This document shows positions 30,883-41,893 of a DNA stretch of 64,000 nt, one piece after another. Under the pieces are notes generated by a model. That model ran no database searches. It was not told where the DNA came from and saw only the letters and a list, made by a program, of their open reading frames with translations. The stretch is from Saccharomycopsis malanga (taxonomy: Eukaryota; Ascomycota; Saccharomycetes; Ascoideales; Saccharomycopsidaceae), in NCBI GenBank assembly GCA_004014935.1, contig CP025323.1, forward strand, positions 2,108,001 to 2,172,000, written 5' to 3'. Made by a program: the position numbers and the translations under genes. The first letter of the stretch is position 1, and every line of letters starts with the position of its first letter.

Positions 30883-32268
30883 AAAGTGACAAAATAGTAG
30901 CCAACTTGCTCGACCTTCCAATTGAATTACTACTGGAACATACAGAACCCAACGAGTTGAAACCACGCCAGAATGTCCACAATGCACAATATTATTCTGT
31001 TAGATGTCTTGGGGAAAAATGTTGCCAGGGGAAATACATTTCCCTTTATACAAACCCGTGCCATTCTCACAACATTTCTTCGCTTATCCATCATAATTTG
31101 TTCATACATGTTGGACGCTGGGAAAAGCTTCTGGTGTTGATGCATTGTTGCGTGAAACAAATGTGTGATGCTGCCATCTAACGCATGCACGCGCATGTGC
31201 ATGCGCGCGCCATGTGGCTTGCTGCGTGTGGCAGGTTGTCGTCGTAAATGGGCTCGAATTGGCATTGATTATATTATCTTCACAGGAGTGGTATTTGTTT
31301 GGCTGTATATGAAAGGGGCCTCGGGATATTATAGAGTGCTATGTACTGGACAATCGGTAGTTGCAAGCACCAAAGAAATGGAGTAAACCTAACAAACAAT
31401 AAAACAGACAAAATCACCAATTCATTTCATGTTGGAAGCCTGTAAGGTTTTATTGATAATCTGGTAGTTACAACCACCATCAGCTTACGTAACAAACTAT
31501 GCTGTTCGTAAAGCACCTTCCGATTTGAACATGTTTTCTCTCTCTCTTTTGATGCTGTTCACGGTGCATAATCTTAGACATCCAAAGAAGCCCAACTCTA
31601 TTTTTAAAATGGTTATGCTGCTGGTTGGTGATGATAAGCTGCACCCAAGCTTAGGTTAGTTTTACACCATATCCATCACGCCCTGGCTGTCTTGAATGGA
31701 GCAACCAAGCCGCAAGTTTCCTGCTAAAAGTTTTGACATTTTGCATGCAGAATAGATTGATGCTTACTTTGAACATGCTAGGGCATGCGGCACTCTTCGA
31801 ACCATTGATTTCCAGAAAAAGCGTGGGAAATATACCATTTTCAGTTTGGCACAAGATTTACAAACTTAAGACCGTAAATGTCTGCGCAAGGGGCTTTGGT
31901 CTGATAAAATGCTATCAAAGGCATGAGTCATATGCTTTTTACATGATCTGTTACGAGAGTTTGTCAAAGAGAAAATACAAAGTTTTAACAACCAAAAAGA
32001 ACTAGCCAGGTTGACGTATTTAGCCTAGACGTGGAGGACTCGTATAATTACTTGGTTTCCGAGAACACCATGTCGTGCACGTGCCCCGATTGGGAAATAC
32101 TCTCTATGGGGGGAAAAAAGGGTGCAGCTCGACATGCATGTCTAGCATGTTCGCGCAGCTGCCTGCAGATTGTTGCATATACGCTTGAGAGGTGGTGATA
32201 ATCATTTTGGTAATTTCTGTTTCTGAAACGCCCTGATGCAAGGGAAACCTTACAATTAGGGTTATAGG
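30883..32268. promoter_or_regulatory. Long upstream region of the Myb-like gene
   Basis: No gene found. It contains a 30-nt perfect alternating purine-pyrimidine tract (31181-31210), a CACGTG E box near 32078, and GACATGCATGTC and GCATGC palindromes. Such a long, site-rich upstream region is typical of regulated transcription-factor genes, but no specific regulator can be assigned. Confidence 0.4.
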
Positions 32269-33447
32269 CTAGTCTTGGTCGCTGTCATTGTCGGTGTCGG
32301 GATGGTTATGGCCCTTTCGTCTTTGTTTTCTTCCGTTTCTGCCGTTTTGGTCAGCAGGTTTTCTTTTCTTGGTCTGGTCGTCAGCCTTTGTTTTAGGCAC
32401 AAAGGCATAGATACGAGCTTTACGTTCTTTCTGGGGTTTGGTGGTGGTTTGTTCGCTATTGGTCTTCCTGTGGCTGTAGCCAGGGAATGCGTCCCATTCA
32501 AAAGCACCAGAGCGTGACACTTTCAATCCGTTCATTCTGGCCAACTCTTTGATTGCCCACGAGTTGTAGGGCTCGCCTTCAAACAAGGAAACGACGATTC
32601 TTTTGCCGTTGGTTGCGGCTGCAGCGGCTGCAGCGTCGGCAATCTGCTTGTTTGAAAGCTGCATATTGGCCCCAGTACCTCCTGATGGTGGGCAAGATGC
32701 TGCTGCAATGCTGTAGCCCAACATGGTAGAGTTCTGCGCAGCAGACCTGTGCTTTTCGACCGTCTTGAAAAGGTCTAGACCACTGGCAAAGTATCCAAGC
32801 ATTAGCACCTGGTGTTCATGGACATTGCGTTCCATATCTTTCATTCCTCGTCCGGTGTGTGGGAAATTGAACACTATTGCGTCCAAGCCTTTTGCAAAGG
32901 TCTTTTTCGTACGTTTGGTGTTGATGGTCTTCACCAACTTTGTGCAATCGATCTTGAACAATAGATTTACGTCTGGCCTCATGTGGAATGTCTCGGTGAG
33001 TGTCTTGTAATTCTGGGCTGCTGTGTGAGGATACTTTAGCTCCAACTCCTTGAGACCACTGTCGTAGCTTGTCACCACAAGATTCTCCGGTGTAGTGTAG
33101 CCAGCTTGCAAGATACTCACAGCATAGGACAAATCCCCATCGCCTACAAGCAATACTTTTTCATCAGGACCAAAAGGTATGAAAATCTGCAGTTTTCTCT
33201 TCTCTGCAACGTCTCTCTCCACCAGCCCAGTCGTCTCTTCTACCGTTTTACCGTTTTCAGTCACTTTTTCACCACCTGCTTTCTTCTTCTTGCCTCCACC
33301 CAATCCTTTCTTAATACTCTCCTCTTTCTGCTTTAGAACATTCTGCAGCTTCGCCTGTGACTTCTTCAACTTGGCCTCTTCTTGATGCACCAACAACGCC
33401 GCCTTGAGCCCTTTGCCATGCACCTTTCCCTTAAGCCTACGTCCCAT
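32269..33447 (-). CDS. BMT5: 25S rRNA (uridine-N3) methyltransferase Bmt5
   Basis: S-adenosylmethionine-dependent nucleolar enzyme that methylates a uridine (U2634 in S. cerevisiae) of 25S rRNA; Rossmann-like domain formerly DUF2431. The 392-residue product opens with a Lys-rich nucleolar N-terminus (MGRRLKGKVHGKGLK). The SAM-binding motif LLVGDGDLSYAVSIL, the acidic end of strand 2 VVTSYDSGLKELE, and FNFPHTGRGMKD all fit the family. The C-terminus is again Lys/Arg-rich. The start is the ATG at 33447; the frame upstream has none. Upstream at about 33507-33521 are a GAAAAATATTTTC and a CCCATCGC, near matches to the RRPE and PAC sites of ribosome-biogenesis promoters. A family B arm begins only about 110 bp upstream of the start. 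Confidence 0.9.
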   Translation of the reverse strand: MGRRLKGKVHGKGLKAALLVHQEEAKLKKSQAKLQNVLKQKEESIKKGLGGGKKKKAGGEKVTENGKTVEETTGLVERDVAEKRKLQIFIPFGPDEKVLLVGDGDLSYAVSILQAGYTTPENLVVTSYDSGLKELELKYPHTAAQNYKTLTETFHMRPDVNLLFKIDCTKLVKTINTKRTKKTFAKGLDAIVFNFPHTGRGMKDMERNVHEHQVLMLGYFASGLDLFKTVEKHRSAAQNSTMLGYSIAAASCPPSGGTGANMQLSNKQIADAAAAAAATNGKRIVVSLFEGEPYNSWAIKELARMNGLKVSRSGAFEWDAFPGYSHRKTNSEQTTTKPQKERKARIYAFVPKTKADDQTKKRKPADQNGRNGRKQRRKGHNHPDTDNDSDQD

Positions 33448-33697
33448 CTTCACCTGCCTACAATCCTGATAAATGTTGGTCTGCTTAATGTGAAGCCTCT
33501 GAAAAATATTTTCCCATCGCGGTGTAGGGATGCCATGTCTGGTGTTAAGATGTATCTGGCTCTCAAGTCATATCACCCAATAATACTGTCATTTCTGCTT
33601 CTATACATTTGGAAAAAAATGGGCCTTTAAAAATATACTCTTGAAAAGTAAAGATATTCTGTCTTCTTAACAAATATATGCATGTATGCCTTACTAT

Positions 33698-33826
33698 TTC
33701 CAGGTGGCCAAGTTGGCTACGCCATGCGCCACACAAAATAGCGCAGAATAGTGCAGAAAAACATGTGTGGCGTTCCTCACTTGGGGTTTTGGTCCTCGAT
33801 TCGCGCTGTTGACGTTTTGGAGTTTT
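33698..33826 (+). repeat. Family B tRNA-like hairpin module (palindrome 3, left)
   Basis: Plus-strand AGGTGGCCAAGTTGGC, A box TGGCCAAGTTGG, stem GCGCCACAC with GTGTGGCG and only two 10-bp loop repeats, then TTGGTCCTCGATTCGCGC. The left arms of palindromes 1 and 3 have fewer loop repeats than the right arms. Confidence 0.65.
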
Positions 33827-35002
33827 CATCAAACGTTCTATTAAATTAAATCTATGCTATCCAGGTTATTTTGATTTGGGAAAACATAAAATAGCATTCT
33901 AAATTTATCTTCTATATTATAGTACCATTAACAATAAACAAAACTAGAGTTTCCAATAAATATTTGATATAACGGAAAATTTCCAATTTTGGCAAAATGT
34001 TGATTCTGTTAAACCATATTCTAGAACCTTTACAGCAAACCAAACCATACAAAAATTGTATTTCAATACTCTATGAGTCTTAGAGTCCTATATTATTAAC
34101 TTTAGTTTGACATTTGGCTTTTGTAAATAGTGGAAAAGTATCATTTTGTTTAAAATAACGCATAATTTGATAGAAGTTGTTATTTTCACCTCTCAGAGGA
34201 ACTTGCATTTGGTATTAATTATAAGATATTGTCAAAACAGCATATTTAAACTTCCACTATACATTTAATAATTTATGAACTAGGTAAATCTTAATGTGCT
34301 TATTAATACCTAATTCAAGGATTATAGTTTTTGGCCTCCCCTGAACCAATGTGTAAAGTTTATAATCGAGCACATTACGCTTTACTGAACCTCATAAAAT
34401 ATCCAGTATAGACCGGAAGTTGAAATCTGCTAGTTTGACAATATATAACGATTATTATCAAATTCAAGTTCCTCCGAGAACCTATAATAAACAATACTTT
34501 TTCTTAGCTCTTGTGATACATGTTTCTTTGGAATAAAAGCCCATTCAATCGCTCGAAAAAGCACAAGTAGTTTAAAAAACAATTAGAAACTATGAAAAAA
34601 ACGTCAACAAACAAAGAGTGTTCCTATGACAGATGAAAACCCCGATTTAGTGTTAATTTCGACAAAATGGCACTTTCTTACTATTAAACAATTTATGAAG
34701 ACCAAATATCAAAACAAAGTATGTGCAACAAAACTTTAGGATTTAAGGAGAATGGAAAATAATATTTTGTGTGGATTGGGTTACTTTAAAGACTCTAGAA
34801 AATGACTTAAAAGAACCAACTTTTTGTAAAAATTGGTAGTTTTCCGTTATGTCAAATATTTATTCGCAAATTCAATATTTCTTATTATAAATAGTTCCAT
34901 AATATAGGAAAAAATTTTAAAATGTTGGTATTTACTATTTCAAATTAAAAGAATTAAAATAGCACTAATTTAATCAAATAAAACGTTTAACAGTTACTTC
35001 AA

Positions 35003-35130
35003 AACGTCAACAGTGCGAATCGAAGACCAAAACCTCAAGTGAGGAACGCCACACTTGTTTTTCTGCACTACTCTGCACTATTCTGCACTATTTTGTGTGG
35101 CGCATGGCCTAGCCAACTTGGCCACCTGGA
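35003..35130 (-). repeat. Family B tRNA-like hairpin module (palindrome 3, right)
   Basis: CGCCACAC and GTGTGGCG stem around TGCACTACTC, TGCACTATTC and TGCACTATTT. A box TGGCCAAGTTGG on the minus strand. Confidence 0.65.
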
Positions 35131-35429
35131 AATAGTAAGACATATGCATATTTTTGTCAAAAAGAAAGAATATCTTCACTTACAACATCTTTACTTTTAA
35201 AGAGTATATTTTTTTGGCAGTTTATATGCCAAGTGTGTAACAAGAAATGAAAGAATTTTTGTATTATCTACAAGAGGTACTTTGAATTGGCTTGCCTATG
35301 AGATCAGTATTGTTGTGGATAACCTTCTTACCCTTGAGCCTGTAGGGTCTTTATGTCTTCTCCTGAGTACTGTCTGCCAAACTATCATGCCCAGCAATCT
35401 TTAGCAAGGAAGCTCTTTCAACCCCACTG

Positions 35430-36455
35430 ATATATCCTTGTACCTTAAAAACTAAAACTCCTCTTATAATTTTGGCAAAAAAACAGTCAATACGTAACTC
35501 CCATAAAAATGCTATAAAAGAAATCAACAAGTAGAGCAGCGAAAAAACAAAAAATAAAAGTCAAAAGTCAAAGTAGCATTAGAACATTTGTAAGAGTAAC
35601 TTAAAAGGAACAAAAGTTTTTATGGAACGGGTTTTCTTGAACATAGGTATAATGGGTACTGATAAGCACATTACGCTTTACCGAGCTTCATCAAATAATC
35701 AATGTATAGAAAAAGTTAAAATATGCTAGTTTGCCACTATGTAATGGTTTTTTTTATTAATATCGATTATAAGTCCTTCTGAGAACCTACAATAAACCAT
35801 TTCTTTTTCAGCTCTTGAAATAGGCGTTTCTTTGAAATAAAAGCTCATTAAAAGCTAGATGAAGCACAACTAAAACTGCAGATTATGAAAAACTGTGGAA
35901 AAACGTCAAGAAAGTCTTTTTCAGAAGTGAAAAACACGATTGTTAACAAATTATGTGTTATTTTAGACAAAGTATTAACTTCAACAATTTAATATTATGC
36001 AAAAGCCAAATCTCATAAAAAATTACATGGTATAAAATGCAAAAATTTATAGACTATACCAATATAGTTTTTGTAAGTTTTGGGTTGCTGTAATAACTTT
36101 AGAATATGAGTTAAAAGACTCAACTTTTTCTCAAAATTGACAATTTTCCGTTTTATCAAATACTTATTCGAAACTCTAGTTTTGTTTATTGGTAATGGTA
36201 CTATAATATAGCAAAAAAATTTAAAATGTTATTTTATGTTTTTTCAAATCAAAATAACCTGGATAGCATAGATTTAATTCAATAAAACGTTTGATTATTA
36301 CTCCAAAACGTCAACAGCGCGAATCGAGGACCAAAACCCCGAGTGAGGAACGCCACACTTGTTTTTCTGCACTATTCTGCACTATCCTGCACTATTTTGT
36401 GTGGCGCATGGCGTAACCAACTTGGCCACTAGGTAATAGTAAGGCATATAGGCCG
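35430..36455 (+). repeat. Family B direct arm in tandem with palindrome 3
   Basis: A second direct arm follows the first head to tail, starting AACTAAAACTCCTCTTATAA and ending with a hairpin module on the minus strand (36303-36432) with three loop repeats. It ends near AATAGTAAGGCATATAGG. Tandem and inverted arrangement together suggest amplification by recombination or rolling replication rather than single insertions. Confidence 0.65.
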
Positions 36456-36721
36456 AAAACAGTTTATAAAATAGAGTAAACTTGAGTAAACTAAATATAT
36501 TGTAGTATTAATAGACTTTAGTAGAATTTGATAGAGTTGATAACTACTGACAAGGGGCAGGTTTATGGTGAAAAACTCTGGAAGATGTAACAGAAATAGA
36601 TAAAATTTCCTTTTCAAACACGCCGTTATTGATTAGCACGAGCACCAATGTTTGATACATTGCCTACAATAACATTCTCTATTTCAAGATCATGACGATT
36701 TATATGCCGTAGTTTGGAAGA
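36456..36721. other. Unassigned intergenic DNA between repeat arm and SINE
   Basis: AT-rich, no gene or repeat match recognised. Confidence 0.4.
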
Positions 36722-36902
36722 AATAATAACAATATCTTATATGTCGAGCCCAGTACATATTAGTTTGGTATATACGCGCTATGTCTAAAGGGACTTGCTA
36801 AAGCCCAATGATGTTCATCATAATATTGACACCTGTGTTCTTGTTAGGTCAATTTTCTCTTCATCGAAAGCACTGGCCACTGAGCCATACGGCCCACCGG
36901 CG
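36722..36902 (-). mobile_element. SINE-A copy, short form
   Basis: Minus-strand head GGGCCGTATGGCTCAGTGG, CTTTCGATGAAGAG, the short-form junction (ATTATGATGAACATCATTGG), GCAAGTCCCTTTAGACATAG, GCGCGTATATACC and the 3' end GGGCTCGACATATAAGATATT. No target-site duplication recognised. Confidence 0.7.
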
Positions 36903-37361
36903 ATTTAAAACAGAAGAAAAAATTTGAATTTACGAAATTGGATGGCTTATACAGAAAATATCCACCTTCTAAACATCACCTAATAGTACGTATTTTTACC
37001 TTACAGACAAGTAACCAGACTATAAAAAGTCTCATGTAATCAAATAATACTCCCTATTACTTATCAATAAATACTCTTCTCCTTGAACCAAGCACGTGAC
37101 CTCATCTGTTGTTGTTTTGATATAATTTCCAAAGTGGACATAAATGAAAACGAAGGGTATTTGATACTATGGCGGCGAATGGAACTGAAAGAAGGGCTAT
37201 TTGATAGAGTTTCCGGTATAGAGAGTTTTGCCAGTGCGGTTGGGATATTTCTATGGCCTGCTCAGTGTATTAATTGTCAAATTTTCAAATTTTCTTGATT
37301 TCATGGACGGACATATTGATAATTGGAAATTGATAAGATCAAGTGGGCAGATTGAAGAACC
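36903..37361. other. BRN1 upstream region
   Basis: About 460 bp before BRN1. A CACGTG lies near 37094. No gene seen. Confidence 0.45.
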
Positions 37362-39869
37362 ATGTCATATGTGCGGGCACAGAAGCTAGCCAAGAGGCTC
37401 AAGCAAGAGCGGCGTGTGAGCGGAGCTGATATACTTCGACAGGAGTTGGATCTTGACGAGAATATGGATGGCAGTTTGATAATAGACAATGATAGAAGAA
37501 ACCAACTGGTGTTGGATAACAGTATTGTAGCGGCGCCTACTATTGCTGGGGCGTCTGGTATTGTGGCGGCAGCCAATATGAATGGAAATACCAGCATAAT
37601 TGCTGCCACCAGCGGCAATGGAGAGGCTCCCTCGAAGATTTCTCGGTTACAAATGTCCAGTGCTGATTTTGAGGAATGGATCAAATTGGCTACGGACAAT
37701 AAGATTAATTCTACTAACAGTTGGAATTTTGCCTTGATTGACTATTTCCACGAGATGAGTTTATTGAAAGAAGGAGATAATATCAATTTCCAGAAGGCTT
37801 CAGCAACATTGGATGGTTGTGTAAAGATTTATTCTTCTCGTGTAGATTCCATTGCCACGGAAACAGGCCGGTTATTGACAGGTTTGGCTACCAAAAAGAG
37901 CCAAGAAGTGGAGAATGAGCAAGCTGAAGATAATGTAGAAGATGAAAATGATGAAAATAATCTAGATGGATCTAAAAAGAAAGCCAAATTGAATAAAGCT
38001 CGTGTTGTGGATTCAACACTTGTGAATTTTGAATTAATCAAGATGAAAAAGCTTGATCAAGAGTTGGAAATTGATCCTCTTTTCAAAAGAGCATTGTCAG
38101 AGTTTGACGAAGGGGGTGCTAAAAGTTTGTTGCTCAATATATTGAACATCAACACCGATTCTCGTATTGTTTTTGACGCTGCTGGAAAGGCAGATGAAAG
38201 CAAGATAACAATAAAAGAACATGGCGAAGAAAGTGAAGATGTGTCTGCTGACGAAGAGGAGAGTCAAATTGATATGTCCGCAGAGGAAAGTCAAGATGAT
38301 GACGCTATCTCCATGGACGAAGAAGAGCTACAGAGTCAAGAACAAGCTGAAACATCGTCAACAGATGAAATAATTACAAATGATATACCCACAGAACAAA
38401 ATGAACATGATGTAATGAGTCTTGGTGAGATGGTTTATTCCACACCTGAAGAATTAAGTAATCATATCATTTGTCCTTCAATGAAGAGCCTCGAGCTTGT
38501 GCTTCAAGACATTAATCAAGCAAAAACTTTGTTAGGAGATGTCAATGCCCACAAAGAAGGTTTTGGAATAATAGGACATGTTTCAGAGAGTCGTATAGAG
38601 CCAGATCACGAGGAAGAAGCGGCTCAAGAGTTTTTTGATTTCGATGTTGGTGGCGACGAGGTTGGTGGAGATGACAGCATTGGTAGTGATAATATTGCTG
38701 GCATACTTGAAGAGAACAATGAAGATGTAATAAATGATGTGGAGACAGCCAAAGAGGTTGCGAATAATGGCGTCAATGACGAAGAAGAAGGTGACTTGTT
38801 CATGGACCAAATGGTAGATAAAGGGTTGATGGCGTATTTTGATCAGAATATAAAAGGCATCAACTGGGCTGGACCTGAACATTGGAAAGTTTCAGCACTC
38901 AAATTAAGAGCAATCAAACAAACCCAAGATAAGACTCAGCCCAATGTTGTTCCCAAAAAGAAAAAAACTGAATTTAAAATAGACTTTTTGAATGATATCG
39001 ATATGGGTGATGATTTTGAAGAAAAACTATTTAAAACAGGCAAAGTAGATCTTCCAAAGGCCCAACAAACATCGGAAAATCACAATTTATTGCCTCAAGA
39101 TCTTTATTTTGGGTCCGAACGGTTATTGAGACTTTTCTGTAAGCCTGAGAACGTCCGTTCCTTGAGACGTAAAAACGTTGACAAACCTGATGAAGCACCA
39201 AAAGAAGAACCATTGGCAATAAATGAAGCTGCAGATGAAAACTACTGGGCCAACAAGTACAAAGAAGAAGAAAAACAGGAAGAGAAACCAGAAGAAGACC
39301 AACAAAAGACCAGTAGTGAGTTTTTCGACGGTTATGAGGACGAATTGGTAGCTGATTATGCTGATTTCGAAGCCCAAACACAAGAAGATAATGAACCTTT
39401 ACAAGACATTGACGATGAAATCCCTTCAGAAGCAAAAGAGGAAAGTTCTCAGAAATTGAGTATAGGAGACAATTTGATTACCGGGGCTAGAAGATTAAGA
39501 CCAGATTACGTGAACTTCTCACGTACTGCTAAACGTGTCGATGTGAAATTCTTGAAAAACAATTTATGGAAATCTGTTAATTTTGAAAACGACAAACTTA
39601 TTAAAACGCAGGACCAAGTCAAGGACAACAAAGATTTGTCCCAATCGCCAGTTGGAGAAACAAAATCTTCCAATGGCAAAAGAATAAAGTTCACCAGCGT
39701 GGTTAACAATATAAAAAAGATGTACACCCCAGAAGAAAAGAAAGATCTTAGCACAAGTTTCTGTTTCATTTGTATGTTGCATTTGGCAAATGAACATGGT
39801 TTGACTATTGAAAATGAAGAGGATTTCGAAGATTTGAAAATCACATATAATGATCAACCGGTTTCCTAA
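37362..39869 (+). CDS. BRN1: Condensin kleisin subunit Brn1 (Barren)
   Basis: Kleisin of the condensin complex that links the Smc2-Smc4 heads for mitotic chromosome compaction. The 835-residue product has the N-terminal Barren signature NDRRNQLVLDNS, the NSWNFALIDYFHEMSLL helix, and TLDGCVKIYSSRVDSIATET, typical of the SMC-binding N-domain. The long acidic middle contains the conserved block GINWAGPEHWKVSALK. The C-terminal winged helix includes FCFICMLHLANEHGL. Family length is usually 750-800 residues. The start ATG at 37362 is preceded by an A-rich context (AACC). Confidence 0.95.
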   Translation: MSYVRAQKLAKRLKQERRVSGADILRQELDLDENMDGSLIIDNDRRNQLVLDNSIVAAPTIAGASGIVAAANMNGNTSIIAATSGNGEAPSKISRLQMSSADFEEWIKLATDNKINSTNSWNFALIDYFHEMSLLKEGDNINFQKASATLDGCVKIYSSRVDSIATETGRLLTGLATKKSQEVENEQAEDNVEDENDENNLDGSKKKAKLNKARVVDSTLVNFELIKMKKLDQELEIDPLFKRALSEFDEGGAKSLLLNILNINTDSRIVFDAAGKADESKITIKEHGEESEDVSADEEESQIDMSAEESQDDDAISMDEEELQSQEQAETSSTDEIITNDIPTEQNEHDVMSLGEMVYSTPEELSNHIICPSMKSLELVLQDINQAKTLLGDVNAHKEGFGIIGHVSESRIEPDHEEEAAQEFFDFDVGGDEVGGDDSIGSDNIAGILEENNEDVINDVETAKEVANNGVNDEEEGDLFMDQMVDKGLMAYFDQNIKGINWAGPEHWKVSALKLRAIKQTQDKTQPNVVPKKKKTEFKIDFLNDIDMGDDFEEKLFKTGKVDLPKAQQTSENHNLLPQDLYFGSERLLRLFCKPENVRSLRRKNVDKPDEAPKEEPLAINEAADENYWANKYKEEEKQEEKPEEDQQKTSSEFFDGYEDELVADYADFEAQTQEDNEPLQDIDDEIPSEAKEESSQKLSIGDNLITGARRLRPDYVNFSRTAKRVDVKFLKNNLWKSVNFENDKLIKTQDQVKDNKDLSQSPVGETKSSNGKRIKFTSVVNNIKKMYTPEEKKDLSTSFCFICMLHLANEHGLTIENEEDFEDLKITYNDQPVS

Positions 39870-40406
39870 TGTTTGTTTGACATTCTTTTATGATTTGTTG
39901 ATTTTCTCTTTTGTTTTGATGTATTAGTTTTGGGGTTTTTTTCATCACAGTTCAATTCGTTTTCCGCACTCTATTGTTTATAAGTTAATATACCTTGCCG
40001 TTAATTTTGATGTTTGTAGTGGTCAATGTAAATTTAGCTGTTCGAGTATGCCAGATATTTTCTAGAGTACTTGAAGCAGTTGTTACAACTAGACAAACTT
40101 GAAAACTAACGTTATCGTATTAATATAGTATAGTGCCAAAGAGGCGTTTATGTATATATGAATCCTGGTGGCACTGGAACAGGCGAGGAAAACAAGTAGA
40201 CAATGAAAAGTTAAAAACTAAATTGACAGAAAACAAGCATGAATAAAAAAGAAACAAATTAAAGGGGAAAGGCCCAGAGAAAAGAATAAGTAAAACAAAG
40301 TTTAAAACATGATCAGAACTAGCACTTGTCTTTGACAAAGGAAGAATAAAACATCCAGGAATAGAATAGCGTTATAAAGTTTTGCTGTATATTAAAGCAA
40401 AAACAA
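39870..40406. other. Convergent intergenic region BRN1/ERG25
   Basis: About 540 bp between two 3' ends, AT-rich. No gene seen. Confidence 0.5.
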
Positions 40407-41460
40407 TTAGTTGGTTTTAACCTTCTGGTCAGCATTTTTCTTCATTTTCTTTTCACGAGAAGTCTTGGCGGTCAAACCAGCTTCGGTGTCCAAGACAAAG
40501 TCCCACCATCTGAAAGAAGAAGCGTAATTACCAATGAAATGGTGATGGTGTTCGTCATGATGATCAGCACCTGCCCAGATAGGTAAGACATGGTGTAAAG
40601 ACCATGGAAACTCGTAGCCAGAATGAGCATCGACTGCTTGAAACAAACGTAAAGAGATCCAAAGACAAATGGTGAACAAGTGTAAATCACCAGTGAAATA
40701 CAACCAGATCAAAGGAGAACCTACAGTACCGATGCCAAGCAAAGCAACCTCTATAGGATGGGCATATTCAGCAGCGAAACCGAAAGGAGCAGCATAACGG
40801 TGGTGTTGCTTGTGAATGTACTTGTAGAAGACACCATAATGCAAACCCCTGTGGAACCAGTAATGCCAAGCATCTTCCATAACGAAGAAAACGCAGATTT
40901 GTAAGGCAACAGTGCTCCAGCTTGGGAAAGGAACCGAATAACTGATTCCCATTCTGGTACAAAGTGGATGAAATAACCAGATTGGGAAGGCCTCAACGAG
41001 AAAGTGAGAAATCAAGACCGATTTGGCACATTCCCATTGTTCCTTGTTGGAAGGCAATTTAGTGTCTTGAATCTTCCATTTGTTGAAATAAGGAATACGG
41101 TCGATCATCAACCAAGGCAAACAACGGCCAAAATACATAATCTCATGGATACAAAAGAAGAGTAAACCTGTGGCGAACATATCATTGTTCATATAACCAT
41201 AATAGGCAGCCCATAATCTTTCCAAAATGTTCAAGCCAGGAACATTTTGCAAATTGTTGAATGTACCAGTGAAACTGGTATCAACAAGACTATTGTACGA
41301 AGAGTTTGCAAAAACACTTATCAGTTAGTAAGTAAGCCATGATTGAAAAATTTTATTTTCTTTTTTTTTTTTTGATTTTTCAATTTTTAGATCTGAAAAA
41401 TTGACTAAAAGGAAGATTTCAATAGGGAAAAAACCACCAAGTCATCACATACCTAGACAT
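40407..41460 (-). CDS. ERG25: C-4 methylsterol oxidase Erg25, two exons (40407-41316 and 41453-41460)
   Basis: Endoplasmic-reticulum di-iron oxidase that removes the C-4 methyl groups of 4,4-dimethylzymosterol in ergosterol synthesis. Histidine boxes HRGLH, HKQHH and DEHHHH are present, with the ER membrane helices of the fatty-acid-hydroxylase family. The C-terminal [14 protein letters not shown] resembles the yeast tail. The main exon has no initiator; an in-frame upstream extension reads [16 protein letters not shown]. An 8-nt first exon, ATGTCTAG, is joined via donor GTATGT (41447-41452), branch TACTAAC and acceptor ATAAG at 41317. This gives [14 protein letters not shown], like the recalled S. 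cerevisiae MSAVFNNATLSGLV. Product 305 residues (309 in S. cerevisiae). The promoter has sterol-response-like sites. Confidence 0.95.
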
Positions 41461-41642
41461 TATAACCAAGACAGCCTAAAGGAATATTCTGTTGAGGAAT
41501 AAAACGAAAATGGCAAGTTCTTGATGGAATAAACAAAGCAAAAAGTGGTCTGCTTTCATAACGTGGTGCGATTTTCCCAGTATTTATTTAGCGAGATATC
41601 GTTGCGACGTGCCCTCTTTTCCAAGGGCACATGGTGAAAAAG

Positions 41643-41699
41643 AAATACGAGATGTATCGTTTAGTCGTATACGTCATGTGGCTGTAACGGCCTAAACGA
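41643..41699. promoter_or_regulatory. Cluster of sterol-response-element-like sites upstream of ERG25
   Basis: TCGTTTAG at 41657-41664, directly followed by TCGTATA at 41665-41671. A reverse-strand TCGTTTAG lies at 41692-41699 and a near match (AATACGA) at 41644-41650. These match the core sites known for Upc2/Ecm22 in yeast ERG genes and lie about 190-240 bp upstream of the ERG25 ATG. Regulation by an Upc2-type factor is inferred. Confidence 0.6.
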
Positions 41700-41776
41700 G
41701 AAAGTGATCAGGATGTGAGAGCCCTTAGGCGTTATCATTAAAGGTAATACTGCTTAATGAAGAAAATAGTACATAG

Positions 41777-41893
41777 ATTGTGATTGTGATTGTGATTGTG
41801 TTGATGGATTGTATTGTAAATACAATGTATTGTATTTGATATGAATTAATATCAAACGATGTTATTTTTTATTATTTTTTATTATTTTTTATT
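41777..41893. repeat. Simple repeats (TGATTG)n and TTATTTTTTA
   Basis: GATTGTGATTGTGATTGTG at 41779-41803 and three copies of an ATTATTTTTT-type unit at about 41861-41893. They sit in the ERG25 upstream region, beyond the sterol sites. Confidence 0.8.

Larger units (their letters stand above)
33555..35430. repeat. Family B palindrome 3: inverted arm (33555-34335) facing direct arm (34335-35430)
   Basis: The left arm contains the hairpin module on the plus strand (33698-33826) and the right arm the same module on the minus strand (35003-35130). Both extend outwards through AGAGTATATTTTT-type sequence, so the modules are internal to the arms, not at their tips. The turning point lies near ATTATAGTTTTTGGCCTC (about 34322). 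The left arm starts about 110 bp upstream of BMT5. Arms are diverged and non-coding. Confidence 0.65.

Noticed and set aside
33563-33832. Frames inside family B modules (also near 22377-22646)
   Set aside because: They fall on the tRNA-like hairpin and repeat the same short peptides because the DNA is repeated; no coding signal.
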